Below are positions 36,700 through 51,350 of a DNA stretch of 64,000 bases, in pieces. The stretch is from Kudoa neothunni (Eukaryota; Cnidaria). Position 1 is the stretch's first letter, and each line of letters opens with the position of its first letter. The DNA lies in NCBI GenBank assembly GCA_964304625.1, contig OZ199838.1, positions 13,082,001 through 13,146,000 on the forward strand. Direction: 5' to 3'. The notes under the pieces were generated by a model. The model saw only the letters and a list, made by a program, of their open reading frames with translations. It was not told the DNA's origin and made no database searches. A program made the translations under genes and the position numbers.

Positions 36700-39600
36700 A
36701 AAAATTCACTGCACCTCCACAACAACGACAAACCTTTAGAGTGTAACACCTAGAGGGCAACAGTCAACGTGCTAATTCGTATAGAGGCTTTGACTTAATC
36801 TAAGGCTTAGTGATTCATCTATAGGATTGTGTGATGCTTCTGTCGTCCGCTTCTTATCACCCAACTAAATTCAAACTGTAGGTTAAAACGTTTCCTCCAA
36901 ATGAGGATAATAAAATTTGTCTTAAAAATGTAAAAAGAGAATATTCAGTTCACGCAATACGTTTGATGAGCGTGTTAACTGAGGGTAAATATCTCTCAAA
37001 TAGGCATTATCGATGTGTAGGCTTTTGTTTAACCGCAAAGTACTTATAATATCACGAAAAATTGAACGAAAAATTATTAATTTACGCAATTTTTATTATA
37101 AAATTAACCAATTAGTTTTTATCGAGGTCATAAACAATTAAAAACGTGATCAACAAACCTCAATATACATACCTATCGTTTATTATCAACGCTGCCAACC
37201 CAACTAATATCTCCGTATTAAAACACAGGATTAATAATAAAAAGGGAGACCAAAGAAAAAATCATATTAAAAATTAAAAGATTAAATTACCCGCTCTTTT
37301 CCCATCAATCTGTGCTCGCCAAAATTGAAAACTTTCTAATTCTTATTATGTGTGATTTTCCATCATCTTTATTTAATTGATTCAGTTTATGACACTATTC
37401 GATTGAGCCATATCTTAATCTAATCGTATGATCATAAGTAAGATTGCAAAATAGACTCAATCACAACCATTAGGGTTACATTCATTTATCTGGTGAGCGA
37501 TTTAGTTAATAAATATATTCCCATCGGCGTGAGCTTGTTTACTTATGCCGCCACCAATAAGCTTAACATTGCCAATTTTCAGTTTAACATAATTAATGCC
37601 AATCGAGCTTAGGATTAATAAACTTTTTTGTTGTCAATCAATGTCCTATGTGAATTTATTTATTTACTTTGGGGGTAACTAAGCGAGTGTTTATTTTTAT
37701 TGCAGCGATTTTGCTGGTATTAGGTTTGGCCCCATTACCCTTTACATCGTTTGTTTATCCCCTTGTTTTTATTAAAAAGCCGTGTAGTTGGCCGTAATTT
37801 GGTACCATTCCTAACATAACGTTATGATCTTGTAGAGGAGTTCTACCAACGTTGAGTCATATCGTCCGCATGCGAATGATGGAAAACTTTTTGACTAGTG
37901 TTTAACGGTGCAGGAAAACGCGGACGTATATCGTGTATGACACCCTCGAGATAGAAAATGTTTTCTTAACTTTTTGACACGAGATATATTGATCAAATAT
38001 TTATATTACATTGATTTAAGTTACAGATTGTTGTTTTATGCGCTGTATGGCATATTTCAAGATGGAAAACGGTAAAGATGTTATCTCCTCATGCAACCTT
38101 TAGCGTTCAACAATTATTCTAGTCAGGCAATGCCAACTCTTACGTTTGTTTGTGTTCGCGTGCACATAGAAAAATTTGGAAAGCCGGCATGGATGCAACT
38201 TTTTTTTCCGGACGTTTAATTTTAGACTCGAAACCATCCATCTATTTTTTAAGCTTGTTTAATTCTCTGGTACATAGCAGTATCGTTCCGTAAGTTTTTC
38301 TACTTTTAAATACTTAATCCGTGAATAAAACTGTTCGCAAATTATTTACGCGGTAGAAGTAAATTTAGAAAGTACACTGCACATTAAAATTAGATATTCG
38401 AGCTTGAAGGTTTCTTCACTTCGCGTTGCTCGCCGAATAAATAACGCTAATCTAGACGTAGAGAACACAACTGATCATAAATTACTCTTCTGAGAGAATT
38501 TTATGATTTAATAACATCCATTTATATGAGATTAACGATTTTTTTTCTACAAAGAATGTCCTTGTAGCTATTTCATGAATATGTATTCCGCACGTTCCAA
38601 ATTATATTTGTTTTTACCATCTTTATAGATCAGTCATATTATTTAAAATCATAAAATTATTATGGAGTAAAATTTATTTTAAAAGAAATTAAACCTAAAT
38701 AAGTAAAGTGCATATACTAGAAAATATATGAAAGTATTGGAATACGCACTAATGACTCGGCATATCGCTTTTAATGAAGGAAACTAAATCGTCATGACAA
38801 TTGATTGATACGGAAATACTGAATTTTTATCTTCGTTTTCACCCAAAAATTAATAAAAAAATTGAAAACTAACAAATGTGTAATTATATCATATAGTTTT
38901 GTTGATTTGATATTATATAAAGAAAAAAATATATTTTACACCAAGAAACCAATATACAGTAAATGAAGCGTGCGCCATTACATGAAATACAATGAACTCT
39001 CGACTATTCGGAAATCGCGTTACTTGAAACAAATTATAGATCGTGTATTTTTTTAATTTAATTGCTAAAAAATGCTAGATTTATTAAAATCTCGCCATAT
39101 GAAAAGAAAACCGTTCGTGCCAAGTATTCTGGACAATCGAATCGGGGTTTCACTGTATTGCAATTCAAATAAATGTAGCTCAACAAATTATTAATCAAAA
39201 CTTGAATTTATTTTAAATCTTTTTTAACTACAAAATCAATCAATGAACTAAAAACTAAAATAATTAAAACATTAATAAAAGTAGTTTTCTCAATTACAAA
39301 ATTTTTAGAACTTTGATATCACAACTCTTTACTTTAGCGTATATTATATTTGACTTATTTCCGAATTAAATGATTAATTTATCTATGTTCAGGTTGAATA
39401 TTTTAAAAAGTATAAATATTTTTATATAAATTGTTAAAAATTAAAAAATTTCTGTCTAAATTTTATTCATATTAAAGCAAACATTAATAAACAATATAAT
39501 TAAGGTTACATTAAACGAGATCCCTACCAAACAATGCTTACATTAAGTTGGCGTGTTATTTTTTGATAGAATACTCATTTCTTTGCTAATAGAAACTGAG

Positions 39601-40089
39601 TGTTATAGTAATACTTTAAATAAAATATGAGAAGTTAAAAAGCAAAAATAACAAGTCGATAAAGGACGAGTTTAACGGTTTAAAATATTATTTTAAAGGG
39701 GCGGCAATAAAGCTTGAAAAATCCAAGCAAAATTAATACTAAAAAATATTTAAAAATTAACAAATTAAAAATAATTACGATTAAAAGTACACAATTAAAA
39801 TTATTAACGTTTACTTCGATTAAAAACGTTCAACATTTCCGTGGGGCACAGGTTATTTAAAAAAATGATTCACGGCTAAAAAAACTTGGGGGTACACTTA
39901 TCTAATTCATTAAGTCACAACTGAAGCAACAGATGACTCACTCAGTATAATGAAAAAATATATTGGTAATAATTTTGTTATTATCATTCACTAAACTACA
40001 AGGGCAAGGATGGTGTTTCTGTGGGAGAAAGATTGAAAGAAGCAATGTTTTTGGTAGAATACAACTAAGAACAAAAGCAGAACTAAGTT
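36700..40089. other. Non-coding stretch
   Basis: AT-rich sequence between the SLC3-like locus and the 3' end of the M16 protease gene. It holds a 166-base pogo-like MITE (38990-39155). I see no other gene or repeat that I can name. Confidence 0.5.
38990..39155. repeat. pogo/Tigger-like MITE
   Basis: A 166-base element between TA dinucleotides (38988-38989 and 39156-39157). The left end is CAATGAACTCTCGACTATTC and the right end, read inverted, is CAGTGAAACCCCGATTCG. These imperfect inverted repeats have the CAGTGAAACC start common in pogo/Tigger elements. It has no coding capacity. Confidence 0.6.
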
Positions 40090-43000
40090 TCAAGTTTGGG
40101 ATTGATGAAAAGCCACACGTTCACAATGATTATTCTTAAAATCGACAGGGGTATTCAAACAAATCGCATATCCTTTGTCAAGATCACATATATGGGACTT
40201 GAGAAATGATGGCGAGGAACAATCAAAAGGTTGAAAATGCTCAAAGTTATGACATTGATTTGACACTGTGAGATCACCAGAATCTGTTAATTTAGCGTCA
40301 TTAAAAGAATTGTGGGTGACATCCGTTGATGCTTCAGGGGGGTTACATTTGTTGTTGAGAAATTCATACATTGAGAGAATCTGGTAATTTAATCAATAAA
40401 TAAGCAACGATATTCAACCAGTCAAACCAACTTGAATAGATAATTTTCTTCGTGTGTCTTTGTTAAGCAGGTATTTCTCAAACACATCCAAAAGTTCAGT
40501 TTTGGTTATTTTTTTCGCATAGTTCGCCTGTACAAAAAATAATTATGATATTTAAGGTAACGATCTCGATATTGGTTTCAAACAGGAACTATACATGAAT
40601 TTGTTTTATGTCAAATTGAGTGTCATAGTGATCCAGAATGCGAGATAAGTTTCGTTTCAATTCTTTCGATAGATTGGGCAGATTTTTGGTTTCTTTTGCG
40701 CAAAAGCCTGAAATATGTTCTTGGAAATCGTCGGAAGACATTTTTTTGAATTTTTCGTATATCTTTAAAAGGCAGGCTTCTATACGGTCGTCAACGTATT
40801 GTGGTCTAATTAATCATAATCTATGAGAACAAGATGTGAGGCTGACGATGTACTTAAACTTGCGACAATCAAAGTCAACTAAAACCATCAACTCGTACAA
40901 TCCAGCATGTTGGGTAATCATTGTGTGCACGGCGTAGCCGAGTTTTTCTTGAGTCCGTAAAATATCAAAAACCGGGGTTCTGATCATATAGTTAAGAACC
41001 ATCAGTTTTACGATTTCGAAGTAGTTCACAGGAGGCAACTAAATGTATAGAAAAATAAGTGATATGATAGAATTGATTTTTTCGGAAAAAACCAAATAAT
41101 GAAATACTTTGTAACAATCGATCACAATTGAGTTTTTATCAAGTTTAAGAATGTTTATATGAGCGAATAACGTATTGGCTTTGGGAAACAGATAGGCAGT
41201 TGGCTGGAAAAAAGATAAATTCTTTTATTAAATTAAAAATTATTACCTTTAAAATGGAATCGTTGATAGCAATGCTGTTAGTGGCAGGCGATAATTGACA
41301 TGATAGACGCTGGTTCACATCAGAAATAATTGATAATGCATCCTAATAGAATTCTATACTGGAAAACAGCAGCTCTCAATAAACCTCATTGGAAAGTGTG
41401 CCTTGGAGCAGTCCAATTTTAAAACTTTGGTTCAGGATTGCATGTAATGTTTCCTTATTGTTTAAATAAGGAAAACGCTTTTGTATTTATGTTTACTTTC
41501 AATGTTTTCAAATCAATCAAATCCACATATTGACACATGTCGAACATGTTGGTGACATCCATCGAGTACAATTCGGAAATGGAACTAATTTGAAAATCAT
41601 AATCATTTTCTAAAACCAACGAAAAATACAGCGCAAATTGTTGTCTGTTACGAATTAAATTCATCAAATCTTTCTTTTTGATATTCTAAAGTGAAATCAG
41701 TTATTTGGATGATGTATCAACAGTTTCATTATTAAGCAATAAATTGTATGTATAGATACCTTTAAAATGTTAAATTCATTTTCAGTAGGAAACACTTCAA
41801 GCATATGATCTATACATATACGAACAAATTTCTAAAAAAAATATGTAAAAATCTGTTAGTCATTCAATAAGAATATGAATATACGCTAAAATTTTGATTG
41901 AATCCCTCGAAAGTCATTTCCAAATATCGTTGATTTGAATGATAATGGATGCTATATGATAATTCGAATGTGATTAATAAAGTAAGAATTAGTCCGTCGA
42001 TTGTACAACAAACTATTAGATTACTGATAATCATTGCTTTTGGCTTGATATAACTGGGTGGTAATCTTTTGACGCCAAAATTTTGACATTATTTTGCATG
42101 TAAGCATACTAATTCAAGTAAAAAAATCAGGTCCAATCAATTAAAAATTACAATAATGCATTGTCTGGAATAACAGGATGCATTTTAGCCTGTGTGTTAT
42201 CATTCGAATAAAAAGGATTCACAAGAGAAAGTCCCATCACAGCTAAATTCCAATTCAACCACGGCATAATCCAATCACAATCTTAAAAGTTTTATAGTGC
42301 ATACATTTTGGCTGCTGAAATTGATTGTCGTATTTATAAAATAATTTATACTGGTTATTTTCACAAATCAACGACGGATACTAAAAGGATTGCCTTAAAA
42401 ATACAACCACACATACAATCGAAACTAACATTATCTAGTTCGTCCAATGGGTGCAACTTTAGAAAATCAAAGTTATGAACCAAAAATTCGTTAGGAGCAG
42501 GTGGATATATAAATTCGCGCGTGAAATCGCTGTTATCCAGTTGCTTCCATTTTTCAAAGCATTCTGTTGGTATCTTAACCATACCATATTGGGATTCAAA
42601 ATATTGCGTCTTTTGATCCAGTTCCATGGTGGGCTTTGATGTCATCACCAAAATAATAGCATTTTCGGGCGTAATACAAGAGAGCAACGTCTTTATATAC
42701 TAAACACAATAAAATTGACTTCGCGTGGCAGAAGAGTCCGAATTAACGACTAACTAAAATTACCTCGGAGTCGTAAGGTGACAATAATAATTCTTCAGTT
42801 ACATAGTGATTTTTCGGGTAAGTCTAAATTAAATAATGTTATCATACGGGAAAATGTGGGTAAACAATCTTAAGTAATTATTTAACATACATGCATATTT
42901 ATTGAATGGTCAACAACTCTTTCCGACATATCCTCCTGAATGGATGTGAAAAATAAGCGCAAATCACAGCCAAATAGATACGTTAGACTTGAAGAGATAC

Positions 43001-45662
43001 CCGAATTGAGCTATATGCTTCAAATCATTCTCGAACCTAAAGCACATGATAGAGTGAATATGCGGTTAATAATAAATTCAGTCCATTGTTTCACGTACAT
43101 TTCGCTTGGTTCTTTGGATTTCATTAGATGATTGTACGCAAACACGCTGGAAAGGATCTAACGGTAATTTTGTTTAATTTATAATCCAATTGGACACATA
43201 CCTCATCTATATTTTGAGTTCCCAGATCCTATAAAAATGCTTAATAATTAACTTGTAATAAAAATTACAGTGAGTTTGAGTTGTAATGTTAAACAGGTCA
43301 GATAGACACAGACCTTCTCAACTCCAGCCGTCAGTGAATAAATATAATTTCTAAGTCGGATATTACATTTAAATATCTCAGTAATATTACCGTTGTTTAA
43401 GAGCATAATCTATAGTACCAACACCTTCATATCCTAGTGTGGCAGAAATGTAATTGTAACAACTCGACCTTATATAATAAGAAAATAATAGTTGAATAGT
43501 GTGACAAAGATTTGAGATAAAATACGTTTTAGTTTCATCCATCGGAGGTAATACCCATCGAATATACAGTGTATTTATGTCTTTTATTGATTTCACTATT
43601 TTCAGCAAGTCATCTTTTATATAATAAATCCATGCGATTACCATAATAAATATGATTCTTTCTATTAGCAAGAGTGAGAGTATTCCAATCGAACATTTGC
43701 CTCGCCTTTCTTTGTTTTCTATATTAAACTTTAGTCGGAATCATCTAGGCAGTTAATTTTAACAGAAATTTAATATTTCCAAAAAAATTAATTCATGCCA
43801 ATTAAAAATATTATCAATAACGAATTGTCACTTTAAATAAAAAATACTAATAATATATCATTAAATAAGTAGTTCCAACGGATTCTTAGTTTGAATTAAA
43901 ATCATTAAAGTTTAATTCTAAAAATAAAATTAATGGGAATAATTATTTATTATAAAATATTATCAAAAACAAATTGCCAATTCAAATAAAATAAAATAAA
44001 ATATATTATTAATACATCAATTAGTCAGCGATTCCTATTAATTCTTAAGTCGAATTAAACCCATTAAAAGTATAATTAATTAGGATAATTTATTCATACA
44101 GCTTCCTCCTTTCGAATTAAAATAAATTTTCTTATTTCTCATTTATTAAAAAAGTTACTAATTTTGGGAGTATCTAATATAATTATGATTAATTTTAATC
44201 TAAAATATAATATCAAACAACAACAAATTTATGAAATTAATTAACGAATATTGTCAAATTGATCTAATTTAAAAATTAGTTTATTTAAATTGGCAATTAA
44301 TAAATAATCGAATTAATATAAAAAAAATAACACCATATTATGTATAAATGTTGTAAAATTACTTGGCGGGAATTTGTTCAAACAACTTTACAATATTGAC
44401 AACTTCATTTCTATCTAGTTCTAAATTCAAAGTGTAAAAACTCAAAACTCACATTAACAACCAAAACATGAGAAGAAATTAGATATGGTCAAGCTAGTGT
44501 ATAAACAAGTGAAAAAATACCTCCAACCAACAAACATGCTGTCATATTTTCCGACACATAAAACTCATCGAAAAACCCGTACAGTTTAGCGCGCATATCA
44601 ATATTCTATCAATAGAAACCATTGCAATCATTTATCTAAATAAATATCAATTTGACATACTTTTTCGGCGGGAATATTTTTAAGAGTTTCTCGGTTTCCG
44701 TAGTTGAAATTGGTGTGAGGAAGTTTTCGATCGTATATCGTGTTAATTACAGAATTGACGTGACTGGCGTTGTTGCTAGTTGCCATCGTGAATTCTGAAA
44801 TCGAATAAAGTCAATAACAAACAAATACACCACACATACCGGTATCAACAGCTTCTATTTCTTTGTTGATAGAATTTTTTTTCATAAGAGGGCTTACGAA
44901 AAAATTCACAAAACTAAACAAGTCGTCAGAAATAAAGCAATAAAACTGAAAATAAAGATACATATCAACACCTTCGTACAATTTTTCTTGTGAAATTGTG
45001 AAAAAATAACAAGTCTATAATAACAGATCCCAAATCATTAAGATTCAACATCACACTAACAATATTACCTTTTCCGAATCAGTAAAAGCATTCATCATAC
45101 CACCATATTTGCTGATAAATGAGTCGAAATCATCTTCCTTTGGATATTTTTCACTTCCCATAAACACCACTGCGCACAAATCAGTCATCAATCATGTGAG
45201 TTATATTTTTTAAAAAAAATTTACTGTGCTCCAAAAAATGAGCAAGTCCACCGTATTCGGCAGGTTCATCATTACTTCCAGCGTTAACGGCTAATGAAAC
45301 TGCAGCCTATTTGCCAAACAAACAATTCCTCTATTTATGTTATAACCAAATTTAGACTTACCATCTTCTTAGAAGCACCATCTTCATCAACCACTTTTAT
45401 CTACAAAAAATAAATATTGAGAAAATGTCCTTTCTTCTTGATCTGATTGTTACCTTTTTTTCATTGGTTGTATCAACAACCAACACTTTGAGACCATTTG
45501 TCAAAACAAATTCCCTATTATTAATTTATAAATAAATCAGGAATGTGAAAACTTATACTCATATATGGCTAGATCATATCTACTTTTGTAGATATCGTTG
45601 CAGGTGACAAAACCCTCCTCCACAACCATGAGTTCTTTAGCTGACGATTGATCACGATTCAT
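40090..45662 (-). CDS. M16A metalloprotease (nardilysin/insulysin family)
   Basis: A spliced minus-strand gene, ATG at 45660-45662 and stop at 40090-40092, with many short introns and one long one (about 43.7-44.5 kb). The inverted zinc motif HFLEH is encoded at 45226-45240 within YGGLAHFLEHMVFMGSEKYP, a context closer to nardilysin than to insulysin. The third ligand lies in NKEIEAVDTE, encoded near 44.85 kb. Further family blocks follow: IKDINTLYIRWVLPP with LGYEGVGTI, a MLSCITPENAIILV block, RTQEKLGYAVHTM and the C-terminal region ANYAKKITKTELLDVFEKYL. This family closes around short peptides and cleaves them, often before or after basic residues. The acidic insert that marks vertebrate nardilysin was not seen. 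The extreme C-terminus (40090-40371) is not family-typical. Exon borders were not all resolved. Confidence 0.85.
43804..44098. repeat. Diverged tandem duplication, about 150-base unit
   Basis: Two adjacent units (about 43804-43955 and 43956-44098) begin alike (AAAATATTATCAA-AAC-AATTG) and keep the same order of landmarks (ATTCTTAGTTTGAATTAAA against ATTCTTAAGTCGAATTAAA; AATGGGAATAATT against TTAGGATAATTT). They lie in the longest intron of the M16 protease gene. Base composition is extremely AT-rich, but the shared order of non-trivial words argues for duplication. Confidence 0.55.
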
Positions 45663-46479
45663 TTATTCCTGAATAATATTAATATATGTGGTTATTGTGA
45701 TGACAGTTCCTATGAAAATATTTAATCGTGACGTAAATAGCCTATTTATAATTGATCTACTCATGATTATTACAATACATACGAAATCATTGTTTATCTG
45801 CCAATAACACAGCTGAAACAGTATTATTGAATTATGGCGTATAAATCTAACTAAATTGGTTAAATTGATGTTTTTTGTAATTACTTTAGTAGAATATTCC
45901 TATCAGATGACTCAAAAATAATTATTTGTGTAGTTTATTTAGTATGAGTTATGATATAAGACATTGATTTTAAGGCAAAATCTTTGCTATCAGAATACTA
46001 CTTTTTAATGGTAGTTTTTTAAACTTGAATAAAATTTCGATGTTTCTGGAAAAGTGCATTTTCATAATGATGCAATTTTTCCATCTGAATTTGTTATTTT
46101 AGTACTCTATGGGTTATAAATCCTCAAATTACATCATCTGTTTTAAAAATTACGCTCATTTTACGAAAATTCTTTATTATTGTTCGCACATAAAATTAGA
46201 TAGCTTTAAGGACGAAAATTTTAATGAACTCACGAAACTACATGTCTTCACTTGATCCATTGATTAATATGTCTTACAGTATGTAACTGATTTTACACAA
46301 TCACTTACGGACCACAGGAACAATGTAAAATCGGTTGCACCAAATTCCAAATTTTGTACGCATCGGCGCGCGCGCGTATAGCAAAATCCCCTTTTCCGAA
46401 TGTAAAAGAGAAAATTGACGTCTTCTTTATCGATAAAATACAGATTGTAACATGTGGATTGTAAGGGTTGTCATCCACC
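45663..46479. other. Upstream region of the M16 protease gene
   Basis: AT-rich sequence with a CG-alternating run, GGCGCGCGCGCG, near 46366-46377, unusual for this genome. No gene is seen. Confidence 0.45.
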
Positions 46480-46612
46480 AATCACAGGTGCGTGATCGAG
46501 AGCGGTGCGATATGGCACCACCGCATTTTAGCGAAAAGAACCCAGATTCAAATCCCGATTCGGGCGTTGTGTTACACAGATGAATAAAAGTTTTATAAAA
46601 GAAAAAAACAGA
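46480..46612 (+). repeat. tRNA-derived SINE
   Basis: A box-A-like TGATCGAGAGCGG and a box-B-like GATTCAAATCC sit about 60 bases apart, as in a tRNA with a long variable arm. The GC-rich head is followed by GTTACACAG and an A-rich tail with AATAAA (ending AAAAAAACAG). This is the design of a short tRNA-headed SINE. No acceptor stem pairs well enough for a working tRNA gene. Confidence 0.55.
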
Positions 46613-46681
46613 TGACGCTTATTGGCTATTTTGGAAATAAATCCATTATTTTGTATTATATCATATTTTGATCCATTATAT

Positions 46682-47324
46682 CAGTGGTTCTAAATCGGGT
46701 TTTCAACTTTACCCCCTCGGCCGTGTGAAAAATTCAAATTTATGACCTTAACTTAGAAGCCAAATTCTTATTTACTTTAAGGTTTTATACTGGTTTAGCT
46801 ATGACGGGGGCTATTTTTCCGGATAAATTCTAATCCTAAAAGACACGCACGCTTGTGTAATGACAATTTTTAATCCCGTCAATTCTTACTTACGAGCTGC
46901 CTACAGATTTAATTTTTAGATTTTTATAAATTTAATTATTTCTGATCCATTCCTTCACTCTTAAAGCCCATAAATAATTAAAAATAATGAAAACTAGTGG
47001 TGCCTGAATATTATTTACAAAGCGAATAGCCATTTCAAGTATTTATCATTATTATTATCAGGTTACGTCATTAAAAGATAAACGAGGCATAAAAGAAAGA
47101 GGCTGATAGTTTTATAAATAGTCGTTAAATACTTATTCCTAAAAACATTTTCAGCATTTCTGCCAATATCTTAATTGAGTTTAATAACCCTGAATAATAT
47201 AACCCCCTATAAATCCTTACGTACTTAACAAACCGCATTATTGCAAAAATTTCCTGTGTCCAGTTTTTACATCATTTAATTTATCCCCTGCCATCTAAAA
47301 TTTACCCCTAATTGAGGATCCCGC
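46682..47324. repeat. hAT-like non-autonomous element, uninterrupted copy
   Basis: Begins CAGTGGTTCTAAATC and ends TTGAGGATCCCGC. It aligns over its full 643 bases with the split copy at 19352-21372 (for example the shared stretch TTTTATACTGGTTT and the AAAACTAGTGG stretch). The copies have clearly diverged, so both are old. It carries a single TTAA at 46748-46751, exactly where the other copy has its piggyBac insertion. Confidence 0.75.
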
Positions 47325-48677
47325 CTTAAATAATTACATTTAGTAACCGATAGTGCGCAGTTAAAATACTCGCGTGGTTAGTTTTTTGGTGTTTTCTTTA
47401 TTTTTCAGCACGAGTAATACATCTTATTTTTAGATTACAATAACTAAAAATACATTATTTGGTTGAAAAATAATTGTTACATTTCTTTAAACTAGATTTT
47501 TTGATGAATATTTATATCTTTTTACATTGGGATAAAATTTAGTAGAGTCAGTTTTATGAAATTATAGATATTATTTTATTTCTCATTTATTTTCAGCGCA
47601 ATATGAAAAAAAGTTATTATATTTTTACCTTTAAAATCCCAAAAGCGTTCTCCTTACTATTTAATTTGGATACGGCGTATACTGTAAAATGTCTAATGAC
47701 GACTATTATTGTGGTTTTAGATACATTTTGAAATAGATTTCCATTATTTATAATATTTCTAATAAAACTCAATTGTTAGAATTTAAATTTTATCCTCGTT
47801 TCCAATAAACAAAAATTGCACCTACGTGGTTTGGTCGAAAAAGTGAGTACCATTGTTTAGTCACGTGATACACCAGATTGGTAATTTCTCAGTTTAATTT
47901 ATAAATATATTGAAGAATTTTACCTTTATACCATCATAAAAATGTTGTGGTGCGTACCACCTAAGACAAACTTTGAATACGTCGTATTGCTGAAAGTGCG
48001 TCAAATCGGTTTTGCGTACTATCGGTTACCTACGGTATGCTCATTTACTTCTTTTAGGGATAAATTAAGTGTATTAATTATAATTAGAAGGTAAAATTGC
48101 ACGATATATGGCTTTTTCAAACAATGTAAAACGCATGCGCGTTGTCGATATTCGGTAACGATCTATTACAACCTGTTAAAACCCGAGTCCCGATTTGCTA
48201 CCTAATGTCGAGTTTTTACTGTAGTTAACATTTCGTGATAATTTGTTGTTAACAATAAGATGTTATAAAACTTCCTCATCCACAAAATTTAACATAGTTT
48301 TAATTAAAATTTACGAGTGATGTAACGTGTGGATGATTTTTCAAAAGTTATGCAAGTTCAAGCCAATCATCACTTTTTGTATTGTGCATCATAATATTTA
48401 TATATTTATAATTGATCATGTTACCATTGTTGCTGGAACTAAGTGTGTAGTCATGTAAATAATATGATACAAGCCTAGAATTATCATAACTGACTGAGAT
48501 CTATTGAGACAAAATAAATGGTTCATAAATAATCTAATATAAAAATAAGCTTTTGCATGATTAACTTTGTTAATTAACAAAAAACGCTCCGACAGCTGAA
48601 GGACATTAGAACCACCTTTAACGCAGTCTCTCTAAGCAGTGAACAAGTGTGACCACGGGTGGAGATTTTCTAGCCTA
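47325..48677. other. Upstream region of NIF3L1
   Basis: AT-rich, with a few CG-bearing patches near 47990-48050 and 48120-48200 that may belong to the NIF3L1 promoter or an old repeat. No coding signal is seen. Confidence 0.45.
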
Positions 48678-49847
48678 ATGAATCTTGCAAAGTTCGTACA
48701 AATTTTAGAACTGAGATATCCCAAGCTATTTGCTGCGAGTTGGGACAATGTTGGACTGTTGGTAAACCCACCAAACGTCCTCGTGAAGAACATTCTTCTG
48801 ACTAATGATTTCACAAAAGCCGTCTTGAATGAAGCCAAGACTAAAAATTGCAATCTAGTCATATGTTACCATCCGGTTATCTTCAAAGGTTTAAAATCAC
48901 TCGATACCGACGGTTCACCCAAAGAAGCATTGTGCTTGGATGCATTTCTCAATCATATCGCTGTCTATTGTCCTCATACTATATTGGATACGGTTGCAGA
49001 CGGTATCAACGACTGGCTGATCTCTCGCTTTGGTGATCTCAGTAATTCAACTCTTAGTCCGGTGAAGCCGTTCCACCAATTCACGCAACACTTCCAATCA
49101 GTGATTAGTGTGGACGTGCTGCAGTCGTTGGAAAAGCTACGCCTCCCCCACGGTCACAATTTTTATGTGTATTTTTCGGATAACAGGTATTCGAATGGTA
49201 TTTGGTTGTGCAGCAATCATCTTGAAATTTAAGGAACTACATATTCAGTGATTTAACCGTTGTGGATGAGTGCTGGTACAATTATTTTGACGCATTTGAC
49301 GCCGAAACGATACCGGAACGAGTAGAAAAAATTAAATTAGCTGTGCTATTCTTTTTAAAACCACATAATAGTTACATCAAAGTTTCTGGGGTGATGGTAG
49401 AATGATTGATATGCAAACTCCATTATCTATTATTAAATGTGTGGAAATTATAAAAAAACACCTAAGAATACCACATGTATTGTTAGCATCGCCTAATCAA
49501 TCTGATCCTACTGAAGAAAAAGTGTTTTTTTATTGTTGTGGCTCGAAATCATTTTTATATTGTAGATAAGAACAATAGCTGTGTGTGCGGGGGCTGGCGG
49601 AAGTGTTCTTCGAGGATTAAATGTGGACCTTATCATAACGGGTGAATTGGATCATCATTCAGTGTTGGAATTTGTGGAAAAGGGCACGCATGTTGTGTTG
49701 ACAAATCATTCTAATTGTGAGAGAGGATTTTTGGATGTTTATTTGCATCAAATTAATAGCCACCTTACTTGCTTTAATATCCCACCTAGTTCATTTCCTC
49801 ATATCTCGGTTTCTCAAGAAGATAGTGATCCTTTGAAAGTTGTCTAA
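48678..49847 (+). CDS. NIF3L1: NIF3-like protein (DUF34/NIF3 family)
   Basis: Four exons: 48678-49186, 49234-49321, 49372 to about 49520, and 49566-49847; introns are 44-50 bases. The NIF3 signatures are present: AASWDNVGLLVNPP and the metal-ligand block CYHPVIFKGLK, then HTILDTVADGINDWL in the first half; IRTIAVCAGAGGSVLRG, IITGELDHHSVLEF and NHSNCERGFLDVYL in the second half. These histidine and acidic residues bind a two-metal centre in the family. The exact reaction is uncertain; a hydrolase or metal-chaperone role has been proposed. The start is the first ATG (48678); the longer frame upstream would need a GTG. The last exon ends in DPLKVV, as the family does. Confidence 0.92.
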
Positions 49848-49853
49848 ACAACT

Positions 49854-49859
49854 AATAAA
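49854..49859 (+). terminator. polyA signal of NIF3L1
   Basis: AATAAA, seven bases after the NIF3L1 stop codon, in the 142-base gap shared with the convergent QPCT gene. Confidence 0.55.
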
Positions 49860-49989
49860 CTAAATATATTTATCATTACACACTAATAATATTGAAATTG
49901 TGCTGTTTTTCGATTACTGAAACTATATTATTTCGCATATGGCTTGCTTTATAATGCACATTAATCAAGATTAAAAATACAACACTAAT

Positions 49990-51350
<1,361 letters not shown>

